Shown: piece after piece, positions 1-8,267 of the stretch | Position numbering within the stretch: position 1 is the first letter of the stretch | How the letters are laid out: each line of letters starts with the position of its first letter | DNA from: Nitrososphaeraceae archaeon | Lineage (GTDB): Archaea > Thermoproteota > Nitrososphaeria > Nitrososphaerales > Nitrososphaeraceae | Direction: 5' to 3' | DNA length: 64,000 nt | Assembly: GCA_009377575.1 (NCBI GenBank) | Contig: WHTU01000001.1 | Coordinates: 124,001 to 188,000, forward strand | Notes under the pieces: model-generated | Seen by the model: the letters and a program-made list of their open reading frames with translations, nothing else | The model's database searches: none | Told to the model about the DNA's origin: nothing | Translations under genes and position numbers: made by a program

Positions 1-30
1 TATAATTTCACCGGTGTTTTTGTATAAATA

Positions 31-534
31 TTGTTTGGACGTGGGCGCATAAAACGTGGAGATTATGTATTTGCTGTACAGAACGAAAATGATTATCACA
101 TTCTAGTCATAGGTAGAGTCCATGAAATTAACGGGAAAAAGCTATCGGTCCTTGGCTCATTTATCCGTCCGGTTGGCTTGATGGAGAGAGTTAAATCGGG
201 GGTGCTGCAAGGTAGGCCTGCACAAGTACTTCAGGATCCAGACCCAGATAACTGTATTTTTATGCTCATAGATCGGGTAGAAAGTGGGGCGTTCAGCGAT
301 GAAATTGATTTAGACAATACAAAGACTACTTGGATAAACGAAAAAAGGTACTACGTACTCGACGGCTGGATACGCGAGAATCTTCCAGATCTATTCTCGC
401 ATATATTTAGAGCATCAACAGAAGAGGAAAGACAATATGCTAGGACTGTCCTCCTGGAGAAAATGAATTCTCTTTATGAAAGAGATTTAAAGGAACATGT
501 TTATGCAGTCGCGAGGAGTTCGCGGATCCTCTAA
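31..534 (+). CDS. Conserved hypothetical protein
   Basis: A 167-residue soluble protein I do not recognise. The N-terminal third (GDYVFAVQNENDYHILVIGRV) reads like a small beta-barrel; the C-terminal third is helical and charged (EEERQYARTVLLEKMNSL). There are no membrane segments and no cysteine motif. The start used is TTG at 31 because a stop lies in frame at 25-27; the next in-frame ATG is at 181 and would remove the beta-rich part. The TATA-like stretch at 22-29 is too close to serve this start, so the true promoter or start is uncertain. It lies 48 bp upstream of the L12 gene on the same strand. Confidence 0.6.
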   Translation: MFGRGRIKRGDYVFAVQNENDYHILVIGRVHEINGKKLSVLGSFIRPVGLMERVKSGVLQGRPAQVLQDPDPDNCIFMLIDRVESGAFSDEIDLDNTKTTWINEKRYYVLDGWIRENLPDLFSHIFRASTEEERQYARTVLLEKMNSLYERDLKEHVYAVARSSRIL

Positions 535-582
535 AGCTATTGAAAGTTTTATATTATGGTCAAGCATAGACCAAATTCTACA

Positions 583-888
583 ATGGAATATATGTATGCG
601 GCTTTATTGTTACACAAACTGAAACAGGATATAAACGAGGATAATGTAAGGAATGTCATAAAGGCTACTGGGGTTGCTCCAGATGATGTGCGAATCAAAT
701 CTCTCGTTACCGCCTTGAGCGAGGTAAATATTGACGAAGCCCTAAAGAGCAGTCCAGTTTCCGTACAAGGACCTGTAACATCGCCAGCTGCAACCTCTCC
801 TCAGCCTGCTGAATCAAAAGAGGAGGAAAAGAAGGAGGAAAAGAAGGAGGAAGAAGCATTGGAAGGATTGTCGGCGCTCTTTGGATAA
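583..888 (+). CDS. rpl12: 50S ribosomal protein P1/L12 (acidic stalk)
   Basis: Archaeal stalk protein of the large ribosomal subunit, which recruits translation GTPases and binds P0/L10 as dimers. The N-terminal dimerisation domain begins [13 protein letters not shown], typical of archaeal L12. It is followed by an Ala/Pro/Ser hinge, a Lys/Glu run and the factor-binding tail EGLSALFG. I chose ATG 583 over the upstream ATG 556 because family members begin directly at MEY; the nine extra residues are not expected. The gene is convergent with L10-L1 rather than joined to them, so stalk protein and stalk base are transcribed separately here. Confidence 0.95.
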   Translation: MEYMYAALLLHKLKQDINEDNVRNVIKATGVAPDDVRIKSLVTALSEVNIDEALKSSPVSVQGPVTSPAATSPQPAESKEEEKKEEKKEEEALEGLSALFG

Positions 889-931
889 TTGGACACAATC
901 TTGAATTTCTAATATGCGTCGGAGTACTTTG

Positions 932-1065
932 AAATATTTTTTGAGGCTATCTTATAGCCCTTTTCTTTGATGATGTTGGGAATACTTTAAGGGATTCGTT
1001 AAAAATATTTATTCAGGCTATCTTATAGCCCTTTTCTTTGATGATGTTGGAAATACTTAAGGATT
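932..1065. repeat. Imperfect direct repeat of the L10 3' end, each copy with a hairpin
   Basis: Copy A (932-996) lies in the gap between the convergent L12 and L10 genes. Copy B (1003-1065) is the last coding part of L10 and its stop. A 36-bp core is identical (944-979 and 1015-1050), and the flanks differ by a few substitutions and two single-base indels. Each copy contains the inverted repeat GGCTAT-CTT-ATAGCC (945-959, 1016-1030). On the minus strand each hairpin is followed by an A/T-rich run, so the pair could act as tandem terminators for the L1-L10 operon. The duplication itself is read directly; the terminator role is inferred. Confidence 0.85.
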
Positions 1066-1888
1066 GAGCGTGAGCGTTCAATAGAATAGGTTTGATAGTG
1101 TCTTTGTTTATGTAACCTGTCGAAACTGACAAATTCAATGCTTCTTGTCCTGCTTGTAGTATCAACGGCCTAACTGTTTCGGGGGCAAGGTAACCGCATA
1201 AAATGGCCAAATTCTGGCCTTCGAATGCGCCCCTCGCCAGTTCCTTAGAATAGACGTCCAAATCAATTCTTAGATCATCTTCCGTAAAGAGTAGACCATC
1301 TGCAAGAGCACAAGTTACTGATATACCTGCTTCAATAGGCTTTACGTCTAATTTGCTTAAAAGGGAAGCTAATTTCTGAGATATTTCGTCGCCGGGCTTG
1401 GTGACAAGAGTGTCCTTTACCACCCAAATACTTCCCTGGTCAATTTTAGTTGGAACATTGGCTTCTTTGAACTCTGAAAGGACTGGCCCTGGAGTAATCC
1501 CGGTGTTTCCAGCGTGAACAATGATATCGGTAGGTGCAATATCTCCGCCCTTTGCAGGTAGAAATATCTTGCTTTTATCGAAAATTATATTAAGTCGAAA
1601 AGGATTGGCGTTGGTAAACAGAAGCAAACATTGTCCTTCCAGCATCTTGCTGAATTCGGGTAGCCGAGGAATATCGTCGATCTTTTCAAACGCTCTCTGT
1701 ACCACTTTGTTCTTCACGACCCTCAATTTCATATCAGTGCGAAATTTTTTTCTGAGCTGCATTAATTGATTTGCTCTAACTTTATTCAGATTAGAAATTG
1801 CTACGGCACTGTATTCCTTAGGAAATTTCATCATCTCCTGATACATAAGCCTCTTTTTCTTGGGGTAGTTCTTTCTGCTACCATCCAT
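1013..1888 (-). CDS. rplP0: 50S ribosomal protein L10/P0 (stalk base), short C-terminus
   Basis: Stalk-base protein that binds 23S rRNA and carries L12 dimers. The N-terminal rRNA-binding domain is clear (YPKKKRLMYQEMMKFPKEY, then LRKKFRTDMKLRVVKNKVV), followed by the archaeal/eukaryotic insertion domain and a helical region for L12 binding. The protein stops at IIKEKGYKIA and lacks the acidic hinge and the GLGALFG-type tail usual in archaeal P0, so it is roughly 40 residues short. ATG 1888 is preferred; TTG 1906 would add six residues. L1 lies just upstream, giving an L1-L10 operon. The last codons lie in a duplicated segment. Confidence 0.93.
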   Translation of the reverse strand: MDGSRKNYPKKKRLMYQEMMKFPKEYSAVAISNLNKVRANQLMQLRKKFRTDMKLRVVKNKVVQRAFEKIDDIPRLPEFSKMLEGQCLLLFTNANPFRLNIIFDKSKIFLPAKGGDIAPTDIIVHAGNTGITPGPVLSEFKEANVPTKIDQGSIWVVKDTLVTKPGDEISQKLASLLSKLDVKPIEAGISVTCALADGLLFTEDDLRIDLDVYSKELARGAFEGQNLAILCGYLAPETVRPLILQAGQEALNLSVSTGYINKDTIKPILLNAHAQSLSISNIIKEKGYKIA

Positions 1889-1911
1889 AATTTCAGATCC
1901 GACCAAAGTTA

Positions 1912-2592
1912 TTATCCCACCGATTCCCCTTTCAACGCACCTGACTTTGCTGGCCTACTCATTGAGAATTTGAAGACAGCGCTACGAATATTCTTCTCTC
2001 CTTGAGGAAGCTTCTTTTCAAGTGCTGAGACTACCGCGACGGCATTGTTAGCCAATGAGGAATCGTCCATCCCCTCATCTCCAACTTTAGCAGAAACACT
2101 CAATTGATTTTTAATTCTCAGTCTTATCGAGCCTTGAAATCGATTGACAATCGATTCAAGAGGAGCGCCGTAGGGTAATGGAGTGGGCATCTTCCCTTTG
2201 GGACCCAGAAACTGTCCGATAGACCGTCCTACTGACGACATTAAAGAAGTATCGGATAAGAAAAAATCATGCTTCCTAACCAATTTTCTTGCCTCCCTTT
2301 TATTAGTTCCCAATCTGTCGAGCTCTTGAGGTTCTAGTATAGTTTGAATGCCTACTTTCCTGGCTCTCATTGCCAAGTCTCCAGAGCCGATTAGGCAGAT
2401 CGCAGATTCATCATTTGATTTATGTGGTAAACTTATTACTTCGTTCAGACCAAATCCCTTTTTCACGTCAATATCCTTCAATATAAGCGTCAATTCAGCT
2501 GACTGCGTGAAGTGTCGCTTATCCAAGCGATCCCTAGCTTGTTTTATCAACTCTCGCAGATGCCTATCGGTTACCAAGTTGGTCAGCAACAT
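1912..2592 (-). CDS. rpl1: 50S ribosomal protein L1
   Basis: L1 binds 23S rRNA at the E-site stalk and in archaea often represses its own mRNA. The family signature GQFLGPKGKMPTPLP is present near residue 125, with the domain order typical of L1 and a normal archaeal length (226 aa). It is the first gene of an L1-L10 pair; the usual upstream L11 gene is not adjacent. The upstream region contains an A/T-rich TATA-like segment (about 2617-2630) and the intron-containing tRNA-Arg on the same strand. Confidence 0.95.
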   Translation of the reverse strand: MLLTNLVTDRHLRELIKQARDRLDKRHFTQSAELTLILKDIDVKKGFGLNEVISLPHKSNDESAICLIGSGDLAMRARKVGIQTILEPQELDRLGTNKREARKLVRKHDFFLSDTSLMSSVGRSIGQFLGPKGKMPTPLPYGAPLESIVNRFQGSIRLRIKNQLSVSAKVGDEGMDDSSLANNAVAVVSALEKKLPQGEKNIRSAVFKFSMSRPAKSGALKGESVG

Positions 2593-2667
2593 TTGAAGGA
2601 AGCCTACTTAAAATTGTTTATAATAAATGACGGATATTCTGGCCCCTTTTAGGATCACAAGGTCTAG

Positions 2668-2756
2668 CGGGCCCGGAGGGCTTCGATCCCTCGACTTCCG
2701 GCTTTCTTCACTAGGTTTAGAAGGCAGGCGCTCTATCCAAGCTGAGCTACGAGCCC
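2668..2756 (-). tRNA. tRNA-Arg (anticodon UCU) with a 14-nt intron
   Basis: The acceptor stem GGGCTCG/CGGGCCC, D-stem GCTC/GAGC and T-arm GAGGG-ATCGAAG-CCCTC all fold. The anticodon loop reads C-T-TCT-A-A after removal of 14 nt (plus-strand 2704-2717). The splice site has a bulge-helix-bulge motif: exon CUUC pairs with intron GAAG, each flanked by a 3-nt bulge, which places the intron at the canonical 37/38 position. The mature anticodon stem CCTGC/GCCGG has one U-C mismatch at 29/41. No CCA is encoded. Confidence 0.82.
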
Positions 2757-2920
2757 AACGTAAACGAATTCTTGAGTAAATACCCAGTGGTATTCTTCCG
2801 CTTCTTAATTTTCAAGCTCCACTCCTTATAAAATTCTTAGTTTTTGTTAAAGGGGGAGTTCTATTGAATACTCAATTTCAATAGCTACAAATTCGGGCTA
2901 AAACAGTAGTACTATTGAAT

Positions 2921-2953
2921 ATGGCGTCAGACGAACAGGTGGAGACGAAATGA
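2921..2953 (+). other. 10-codon upstream ORF overlapping the phaE start
   Basis: ATG 2921 opens a 10-codon reading frame (MASDEQVETK) whose TGA overlaps the ATG of phaE as ATGA. It may be a leader peptide with translational coupling, or the true N-terminus of PhaE separated by a frameshift, because its acidic, polar character resembles an N-terminal extension. A TATA-like TTATAAAA near 2825 would place transcription well upstream of it. Confidence 0.4.
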
Positions 2954-3507
2954 GGCGAGGTATTGGAGAAAATGATGAGCTCGGAAAAAGTATGCTGGGA
3001 ATTTGGGAGGAAATTTTTAAACTACCAACAATAGGCCCGTTATTTTCGTATTTTGGTAATATCAAGGATAAGAACGCTCAAGTTGCCAATTTGGCGGAAA
3101 CAATAATGAAATCTCAGATTACCCTTGGCCAGTATTGGAAGCAGGTTAACCAGGCATACGTTAATGCAGCTTTAAGAATTAATGAGAAGACCTCTTCTTC
3201 GTTACTAGATATCAAAACCAAAAAGGATCTAGATGATTACAGAAAAATAATGATTGATTCCTTTGAGGAAGAGTTTACTAGGTTATTTAACTCTAAGGAA
3301 TTTGCGCTTACTTATCGAGATTTGTTGGACAAACAGATGGACTTACTAAGTCAAATCCAAGCCTCGTCTCAAAGGACACTAGGAATACTAAATCTCCCTA
3401 CAAGGAAGGAATTGGATACGATATCCAAGGATCTACATGACTTGCGCAAATCAGTGATGGATTTGCATGAAAGGTTGGAATCAACTGTACGCAAGATGCC
3501 GAGTTAG
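2950..3507 (+). CDS. phaE: Class III PHA synthase PhaE-like subunit
   Basis: A 185-residue helical protein resembling the PhaE subunit of class III polyhydroxyalkanoate synthases, which activates the catalytic PhaC. N-terminal WEEIFKLPTIGPLF, a long amphipathic helical centre and the C-terminal LPTRKELDTISKDLHDLRKSVMDLHERLE match the PhaE pattern, in which LPT(R/K)xE-L-D is characteristic. PhaC itself is not in the window. The neighbours (an AbrB/phasin-like gene and an alpha/beta hydrolase) support a storage-granule context. The start overlaps a 10-codon upstream frame. Confidence 0.78.
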   Translation: MRRGIGENDELGKSMLGIWEEIFKLPTIGPLFSYFGNIKDKNAQVANLAETIMKSQITLGQYWKQVNQAYVNAALRINEKTSSSLLDIKTKKDLDDYRKIMIDSFEEEFTRLFNSKEFALTYRDLLDKQMDLLSQIQASSQRTLGILNLPTRKELDTISKDLHDLRKSVMDLHERLESTVRKMPS

Positions 3508-3657
3508 TTATGTCTTGCGATAAATTTAGGTTCTATGATGTTATTTGCTGAAAGTCATCTGGGAGACAGGCGATTTGTTTTCGAACAGGTCAATAGAGAT
3601 GATTGCATTTAAGGTGAGGAGAGGGAGAGTTACTAGGCACAATGGTATTTGACAAAC

Positions 3658-3954
3658 CTACTCAGTGCCTTTCTTCTTTCTCAGTATCGGTGTCACGATC
3701 ACTTGGACCAGATCACCTTCCTCTATGTTTAAGGCGATCCTCTCTGCCTCCGGAATTGAAATCCTACCTCCACTCTGAACAGTAGTTTTGAACATTGCAT
3801 TAAAATGCAAGGCATTTTGCATAGTTGAGATATAATTGTTCATTGCATCTTGTTGGACCGAGGTCAACTTTTTCATAAATTCCCGTTGAGCCTCATTTCC
3901 TTGTTCAACTGCTTTTCTTAAAGCATCGAAAGAGTTACTATCGCTTTCGGTCAT
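3658..3954 (-). CDS. AbrB/SpoVT-type protein with phasin-like N-terminus
   Basis: 98 residues in two parts. Residues 1-58 form an amphipathic, Gln-rich helical region (KLTSVQQDAMNNYISTMQNAL) like a phasin. Residues 59-92 form a swapped-hairpin AbrB domain (SGGRISIPEAERIALNIEEGD). Haloarchaeal PHA operons carry AbrB-type regulators next to phasins, and here both features sit in one chain. It is convergent with phaE. The likely role is granule coating and/or autoregulation of PHA genes; this is inferred from domains and neighbourhood. Confidence 0.7.
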   Translation of the reverse strand: MTESDSNSFDALRKAVEQGNEAQREFMKKLTSVQQDAMNNYISTMQNALHFNAMFKTTVQSGGRISIPEAERIALNIEEGDLVQVIVTPILRKKKGTE

Positions 3955-4012
3955 TGATATGAATCAGTTCGCTACATTTATTTAATATTATCACCGAAAG
4001 CCTCAAGTTAGA

Positions 4013-4846
4013 TTACTGCAAAAAATCTAGGACAATTTTTGTAAAATCCTCAGGGTTTTCAATGGGTGGAGTATGCCCACATCCCTTCATCACCTTAGTA
4101 GTACAGCTTGGGATATCTCCATAGGCAGCAGAATATTGGAAGGGAATCATTTGATCGTGTTCTCCCCATATACATAAGGTTGGAACCTTTATTTTTGATA
4201 ACCGACCAGCAAGATTAGGAGAATCTCTTATCCCCAATAAGGTCGACATGAATGCATACTTTGCGTTCGGAAGTCTCATTCGATTAATGAAATCGCGTAT
4301 CGTGGACTCCGGAACGATTTCTGAATTGTAAGTCATATGTGAAAAGGCTTTTGCAACGTTTTCATATGTGGGATAAAGCGCGGCCATTATATATTCATCG
4401 AGAGTTTGAGTCGACGTCCGCATAGTCCCTGCTGGAGAAACGAGAACTAGTTTGTTTACCTGACTAGGGAATTTCATCGTGAATTCTGTGGCCAGAAAAC
4501 CTCCGAATGACCATCCAATAAAACTAGCCTGCTTGATGTAAAGGGCTTTCATGAATCTATCTAGGAACTCTACAAAGAAATCCATCGTATATTCTACTGT
4601 CGGTTTATCACTATATCCGAAACCAATTATATCAGGAATTATTACCTCAAATTTCTCAGATAACCTAGGAAATACAGGTGCCCATCTCTCGGCAGAGGCG
4701 CCTATTCCATGCAATAGGACCAGTATTCTAGCACTATCTGGATTGAAATCATTACCCGATAGATATCGTATAGTGTATTCATCCATATGAACCAGATTCG
4801 TAGAAATGTCCTGCCTCACAATCGATATTACATGCTCTTGATTCAC
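4013..4846 (-). CDS. Alpha/beta hydrolase
   Basis: A 277-aa alpha/beta-fold hydrolase. The oxyanion motif LLHGIGAS, nucleophile elbow GWSFGG (Ser near residue 114), acid residue in WGEHDQMIP and catalytic His in GCGHTPPIENP form a complete triad. The substrate cannot be read from sequence. Its place 58 bp upstream of the AbrB/phasin-like gene on the same strand suggests an ester substrate linked to PHA turnover, such as oligomer hydrolysis, but a general esterase is equally possible. There is no signal peptide. Confidence 0.85.
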   Translation of the reverse strand: MNQEHVISIVRQDISTNLVHMDEYTIRYLSGNDFNPDSARILVLLHGIGASAERWAPVFPRLSEKFEVIIPDIIGFGYSDKPTVEYTMDFFVEFLDRFMKALYIKQASFIGWSFGGFLATEFTMKFPSQVNKLVLVSPAGTMRTSTQTLDEYIMAALYPTYENVAKAFSHMTYNSEIVPESTIRDFINRMRLPNAKYAFMSTLLGIRDSPNLAGRLSKIKVPTLCIWGEHDQMIPFQYSAAYGDIPSCTTKVMKGCGHTPPIENPEDFTKIVLDFLQ

Positions 4847-4910
4847 GAGCCCTAATTTAATATCTTGTACTTCGGGCTTATGCTTAATGTCAGGGCTCTA
4901 TAGCTAGCAA

Positions 4911-4920
4911 GATAAATATT
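4911..4920 (+). promoter_or_regulatory. TATA-like box for the gene at 4945
   Basis: GATAAATATT lies 25-34 nt upstream of ATG 4945, the spacing expected for a leaderless archaeal transcript. Confidence 0.55.
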
Positions 4921-4944
4921 TCGAATTAAATCAATATCTAAAAA

Positions 4945-5313
4945 ATGAACTCCAAGAGCAATTCAATCTCTATCAAGCTGACAGAGGACCATGTGTCCTC
5001 AGGGCAGGATATCCATGGAATTATCAACCTGTCTTACGAATCCAGATATGATACCATTGTTATAAATTCACAGATAGAGGATTCTAGCGGTACTTTTGAA
5101 TTTGTAGAGCTCAATGGAAAAAAGATAGATTATCCTTACGCAAGGCTTTCTATATTTGAAAAAGACATTCCAGGTCAAAAAAAGATTGCATTCACAGCGA
5201 GGACCAATTACACCCCCCGTGATGCTTCCTCTAAGGTCAAGTTTAGGGTATCCATAATCCAAGAACATAAAGAGATAGCTAGTGATATTTCCTACATCAC
5301 TCTTAGCAGATGA
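4945..5313 (+). CDS. Hypothetical beta-sandwich protein
   Basis: 122 residues, predicted all-beta, with alternating hydrophobic strands (NSISIKLTEDHVSSGQDIHG; KVKFRVSIIQEHKEIASDIS). The layout resembles an Ig- or arrestin-like single domain, but I recognise no family. There is no signal peptide, membrane segment or cysteine. It is divergent from the alpha/beta hydrolase and has its own TATA-like box with leaderless spacing, which supports a real gene. Confidence 0.62.
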   Translation: MNSKSNSISIKLTEDHVSSGQDIHGIINLSYESRYDTIVINSQIEDSSGTFEFVELNGKKIDYPYARLSIFEKDIPGQKKIAFTARTNYTPRDASSKVKFRVSIIQEHKEIASDISYITLSR

Positions 5314-5381
5314 TACTTGAATCGAAGCTGTAATTCGTTTGTTTTGTGTTCTTCCTAAACACAGCTGGGATGCTATGATTA

Positions 5382-5843
5382 TCAGAATCTTCCTTCAGTT
5401 ACAGAAACCTTTCCGATCATCCATGGATGTGGCTCACAGTGATAAGGATACTCACCTACTTCGGTAAAGGTAAACTCATACTGTTCATTAGCGGGAATAA
5501 GGCCGATAGTATCCATACTATTGAATTCCCCGTTGACAGGATCTACATACGCGGTATCAGAGCTCACTGTGTGAGGTACTGAATCCTCATTAGTCCAAAT
5601 GAACTTGTTAGATAGACCCAGTGCCCCGTCTATTTCCTTCGGAACGTAGTTTTCTGTCTGCGAAGGCTGTGCAGACCCGACTGCTATGGAGATTTCCACA
5701 GACTCTGCCGGGTTGAGAACTTCTTCAGGTACCACGGGAGTTGCAGTTGCTTGTGGGATATAGACAAACTGATAGTAGCCTACGCTAATGGCAACAGAAA
5801 CAATAAAGGCCATGATGCTGATCCCTGCAACATTATTAGTCAT
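5382..5843 (-). CDS. Membrane-anchored plastocyanin-like blue copper protein
   Basis: 153 aa with an N-terminal membrane anchor (residues about 7-30) and a C-terminal cupredoxin domain. Type 1 copper ligands are visible: His in SVPHTVS, Cys and His in YHCEPHPWM, and the terminal Met. It would sit on the outer face of the membrane and carry electrons from the cytochrome b/Rieske complex towards the terminal oxidase, replacing cytochrome c. It lies immediately downstream of the cytochrome b gene on the same strand, consistent with one transcript. Confidence 0.92.
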   Translation of the reverse strand: MTNNVAGISIMAFIVSVAISVGYYQFVYIPQATATPVVPEEVLNPAESVEISIAVGSAQPSQTENYVPKEIDGALGLSNKFIWTNEDSVPHTVSSDTAYVDPVNGEFNSMDTIGLIPANEQYEFTFTEVGEYPYHCEPHPWMIGKVSVTEGRF

Positions 5844-5913
5844 CTACCAGTGCTTTCTATGGGGGGGAGACATTTCACATATAAAGTTTCTTTAGTGTTG
5901 AAGTTGATGATGA

Positions 5914-7578
5914 CTATCCTGCGCGTGCGTTCCCCTCTTTGTCCAGATCATCTACTTCTGCCGAAGAAACGATCTCTTGCGATGTTCCCGCTTTCTGTGA
6001 AGCGCCACTATCGGTTTGACCCCCGCTTCTTAGCGAGGAAGATTTAGTGTTTTGAGATGAACCTAATGAAGGCTTAACCTTTTGCTCTTGCTGAGGAGCT
6101 AAAGGTTTTTCAACCCTAGGTTCGACAGTGTAAGCCGCGTGAGACGTTTTAGGAAGTGGCGAAGGTGCTTTAGGCTGAATCGCAGGTTTAGGCGGCAAAG
6201 GTGGAGGAGCTTTTTCCATAGCGCGACCATGTCTGTAAATATGGAACATTCCTGCAAATACCAGCATCATCAAGCCTATAATGAACAACGAAAAGTTGTT
6301 CATTCCACTTAATACTGCAAAGTATGCTGAAATATTGAGGTATATCTGGAATACTAGCAAGCCGATGAAGATTATATATACCCATTTTGCAGGAAGGTTG
6401 ATCGGAGCTTTTCCTGTAGTTTTCTTTGGCTGCGCCTTTGCCTTTGACTCTGCATTTTTTGCGAGCTTTATCATCATGTAGGTGAATCCGAACGAAAGCG
6501 GAACCAATAAGACCATTACAATGTAAAAGAAAATTGGGTCAATTACAAGTCGCTCGAGAAGAGATTTCTGAATATCAGGATCTATATAGAAACCCCAATA
6601 AGTTGTAACGATAATCTGGGCTAGACTTGTAATACCAACTGCAGTAATGATCGGTCGGTCCTTCCACGAGAATTTCTTGTATCGATCAATGAAAGGTATT
6701 ATCAGTAAGGTAAAAATGAAGAGTCCAGGCCAGAGCACCCCTGTCACGAACTTGTCATACATTGTTCTCAAGAAGGCATAGATACCGGTAAGGTACCACT
6801 CTGGAACAGTGATCCCTGGTGGAACATTCGGATCAAATTTCAGCCCAAGATCCACAGGGAAGACTCCTCCTGTGATCATTATAGCTCCAGAAAAAGCCAT
6901 CACCATAGGAACATCAAAGACCAGGAACCTTGGAAAGTGAACGACCATGAGACCTAGCATAGCAATTGGCAGCCAAAATACATGGAATGCGTAGAACCTC
7001 AAAATAAAATCTGAAAAGCCTCCTCCAAAAAACGCTTCTCTTATATCCGGTCCCAAAACAGGTATAGAATTGGTTAGCGATGCCGCAATAGAGATCGCCA
7101 GTTCAGCACGCTCACTAAATATAATGTCATATCCTGTGAATGCCTCGAGTATTGTAAGAACTCCTAAGATAATTCCTGTTACCCAAAGGATCTCATTTCT
7201 AATCTTGTAACGACCACTAAAATATTGGTAGTACATATGAAGCAACGCTACCATTACCATTGCGTTGGAAGCATGATAATGAATATTACGCAAATGGAAT
7301 CCAAATGGAATAGTATCATTAATTCTTTCAACACTGTCCCAGGCCCTATCTAGAATAGGTTCGTACCATAGCATCAGGAGCGCTCCAGTTATACCCAAAA
7401 TTATGAACAAGACAAAGGTTAGCATCCCGAGAAAGCCGAGAGGACTGACGAACCTTGAGGGAATTGTGAATTTCATTCCCATAAATATAGTTCGGTCTAC
7501 TCCTTCATAGACCCATTTACAGAACTGAACTAGACTATTTTCACTCTTTAATGTAGCGCCCAAATCCCACCACTCCAT
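5914..7578 (-). CDS. Cytochrome b subunit of the bc1/b6f-type complex, with Pro-rich tail
   Basis: Quinol-oxidising membrane subunit. Counting from the alternative ATG 7623, the heme ligands are His115/His129 and His214/His229 (HYHASNAM... and FHVFWLPIAMLGLMVVH). The Qo motif PEWY is at 274-277. About nine to ten membrane helices cover both the b6-like and subunit-IV-like halves. Residues about 469-569 form a cytoplasm- or exterior-facing Pro/Ser/Lys-rich low-complexity tail (APPPLPPKP). ATG 7578 and ATG 7623 are both possible; either overlaps the Rieske gene (38 or 83 nt), implying translational coupling. Confidence 0.93.
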   Translation of the reverse strand: MEWWDLGATLKSENSLVQFCKWVYEGVDRTIFMGMKFTIPSRFVSPLGFLGMLTFVLFIILGITGALLMLWYEPILDRAWDSVERINDTIPFGFHLRNIHYHASNAMVMVALLHMYYQYFSGRYKIRNEILWVTGIILGVLTILEAFTGYDIIFSERAELAISIAASLTNSIPVLGPDIREAFFGGGFSDFILRFYAFHVFWLPIAMLGLMVVHFPRFLVFDVPMVMAFSGAIMITGGVFPVDLGLKFDPNVPPGITVPEWYLTGIYAFLRTMYDKFVTGVLWPGLFIFTLLIIPFIDRYKKFSWKDRPIITAVGITSLAQIIVTTYWGFYIDPDIQKSLLERLVIDPIFFYIVMVLLVPLSFGFTYMMIKLAKNAESKAKAQPKKTTGKAPINLPAKWVYIIFIGLLVFQIYLNISAYFAVLSGMNNFSLFIIGLMMLVFAGMFHIYRHGRAMEKAPPPLPPKPAIQPKAPSPLPKTSHAAYTVEPRVEKPLAPQQEQKVKPSLGSSQNTKSSSLRSGGQTDSGASQKAGTSQEIVSSAEVDDLDKEGNARAG

Positions 7579-8158
7579 TACCATTTGGACTCCAATTCGG
7601 AGGTTTAACCCAGATTGCTCCATTTTGATCTGCTTCTAAATCAAGCATTGGTAAGACATTTGAAGGAGGCGATTGAAGAGCGGCTGGTCCGGCAAACGCC
7701 ATCCCTGTTAATGGATCATATAGGGTTCCATGACAAGGACATTCTCCCCTTTTCCTTCCAGGCTCAGGCCAGTACTTCCATAAACACCACAAGTGCAAAC
7801 ACACCATGCTATACATTCTGAAAGATGAAATATCATTACTATTTCCTCCTAGTTCTTCAGGTAGCCGAATGAACTGCCATGTTCTAAATGCTTCCTTGTT
7901 TAATGCAGGATCATCTGTCTTGGGATAGATCACGGCCTCAGAATGGTTCACTGGAAATGAGCTCATGTTAGCTTGAGAACCATCAGGTAGTTCAACCTTA
8001 GCCCTTGCCGATACTTGCCCCGCAGGATTAGGTAAAAACTTTCCCCAATCTACGAACGGTATGAATGTTAAGACAGTACCAGCAGCAGCCATTAATTTCA
8101 AGAAATCACGCCTGGAAACCTTACCTCCCAGATTTGGAGGGCTCTGCTGGGACATCAT
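7541..8158 (-). CDS. Rieske iron-sulfur protein (bc complex)
   Basis: Rieske [2Fe-2S] subunit that takes electrons from quinol. A twin-arginine signal (SRRDFLKLMAAAG) and hydrophobic stretch form an uncleaved anchor. The cluster ligands appear as CLHLWC and CPCHG, with an unusually basic, Trp/Tyr-rich insert (LWKYWPEPGRKRGE) between them. The start at ATG 8158 leaves seven residues before the Tat region; ATG 8179 is possible. It is the first gene of the Rieske-cytochrome b-plastocyanin operon. Confidence 0.93.
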   Translation of the reverse strand: MMSQQSPPNLGGKVSRRDFLKLMAAAGTVLTFIPFVDWGKFLPNPAGQVSARAKVELPDGSQANMSSFPVNHSEAVIYPKTDDPALNKEAFRTWQFIRLPEELGGNSNDISSFRMYSMVCLHLWCLWKYWPEPGRKRGECPCHGTLYDPLTGMAFAGPAALQSPPSNVLPMLDLEADQNGAIWVKPPNWSPNGNGVVGFGRYIKE

Positions 8159-8267
8159 GACTGAACTCAAGAATCGCATCTATAAACTTTTGGCTAAAGA
8201 AATAGCATAATTTTTTGTCTTCAAATTCTCTGTCTGTATTAAAGACCTTTATGAGCCGGTTGTACGG

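Noticed and set aside
556-582. Nine-residue N-terminal extension of L12 (ATG 556).
   Set aside because: Archaeal L12 starts at MEY; the extension is not expected.
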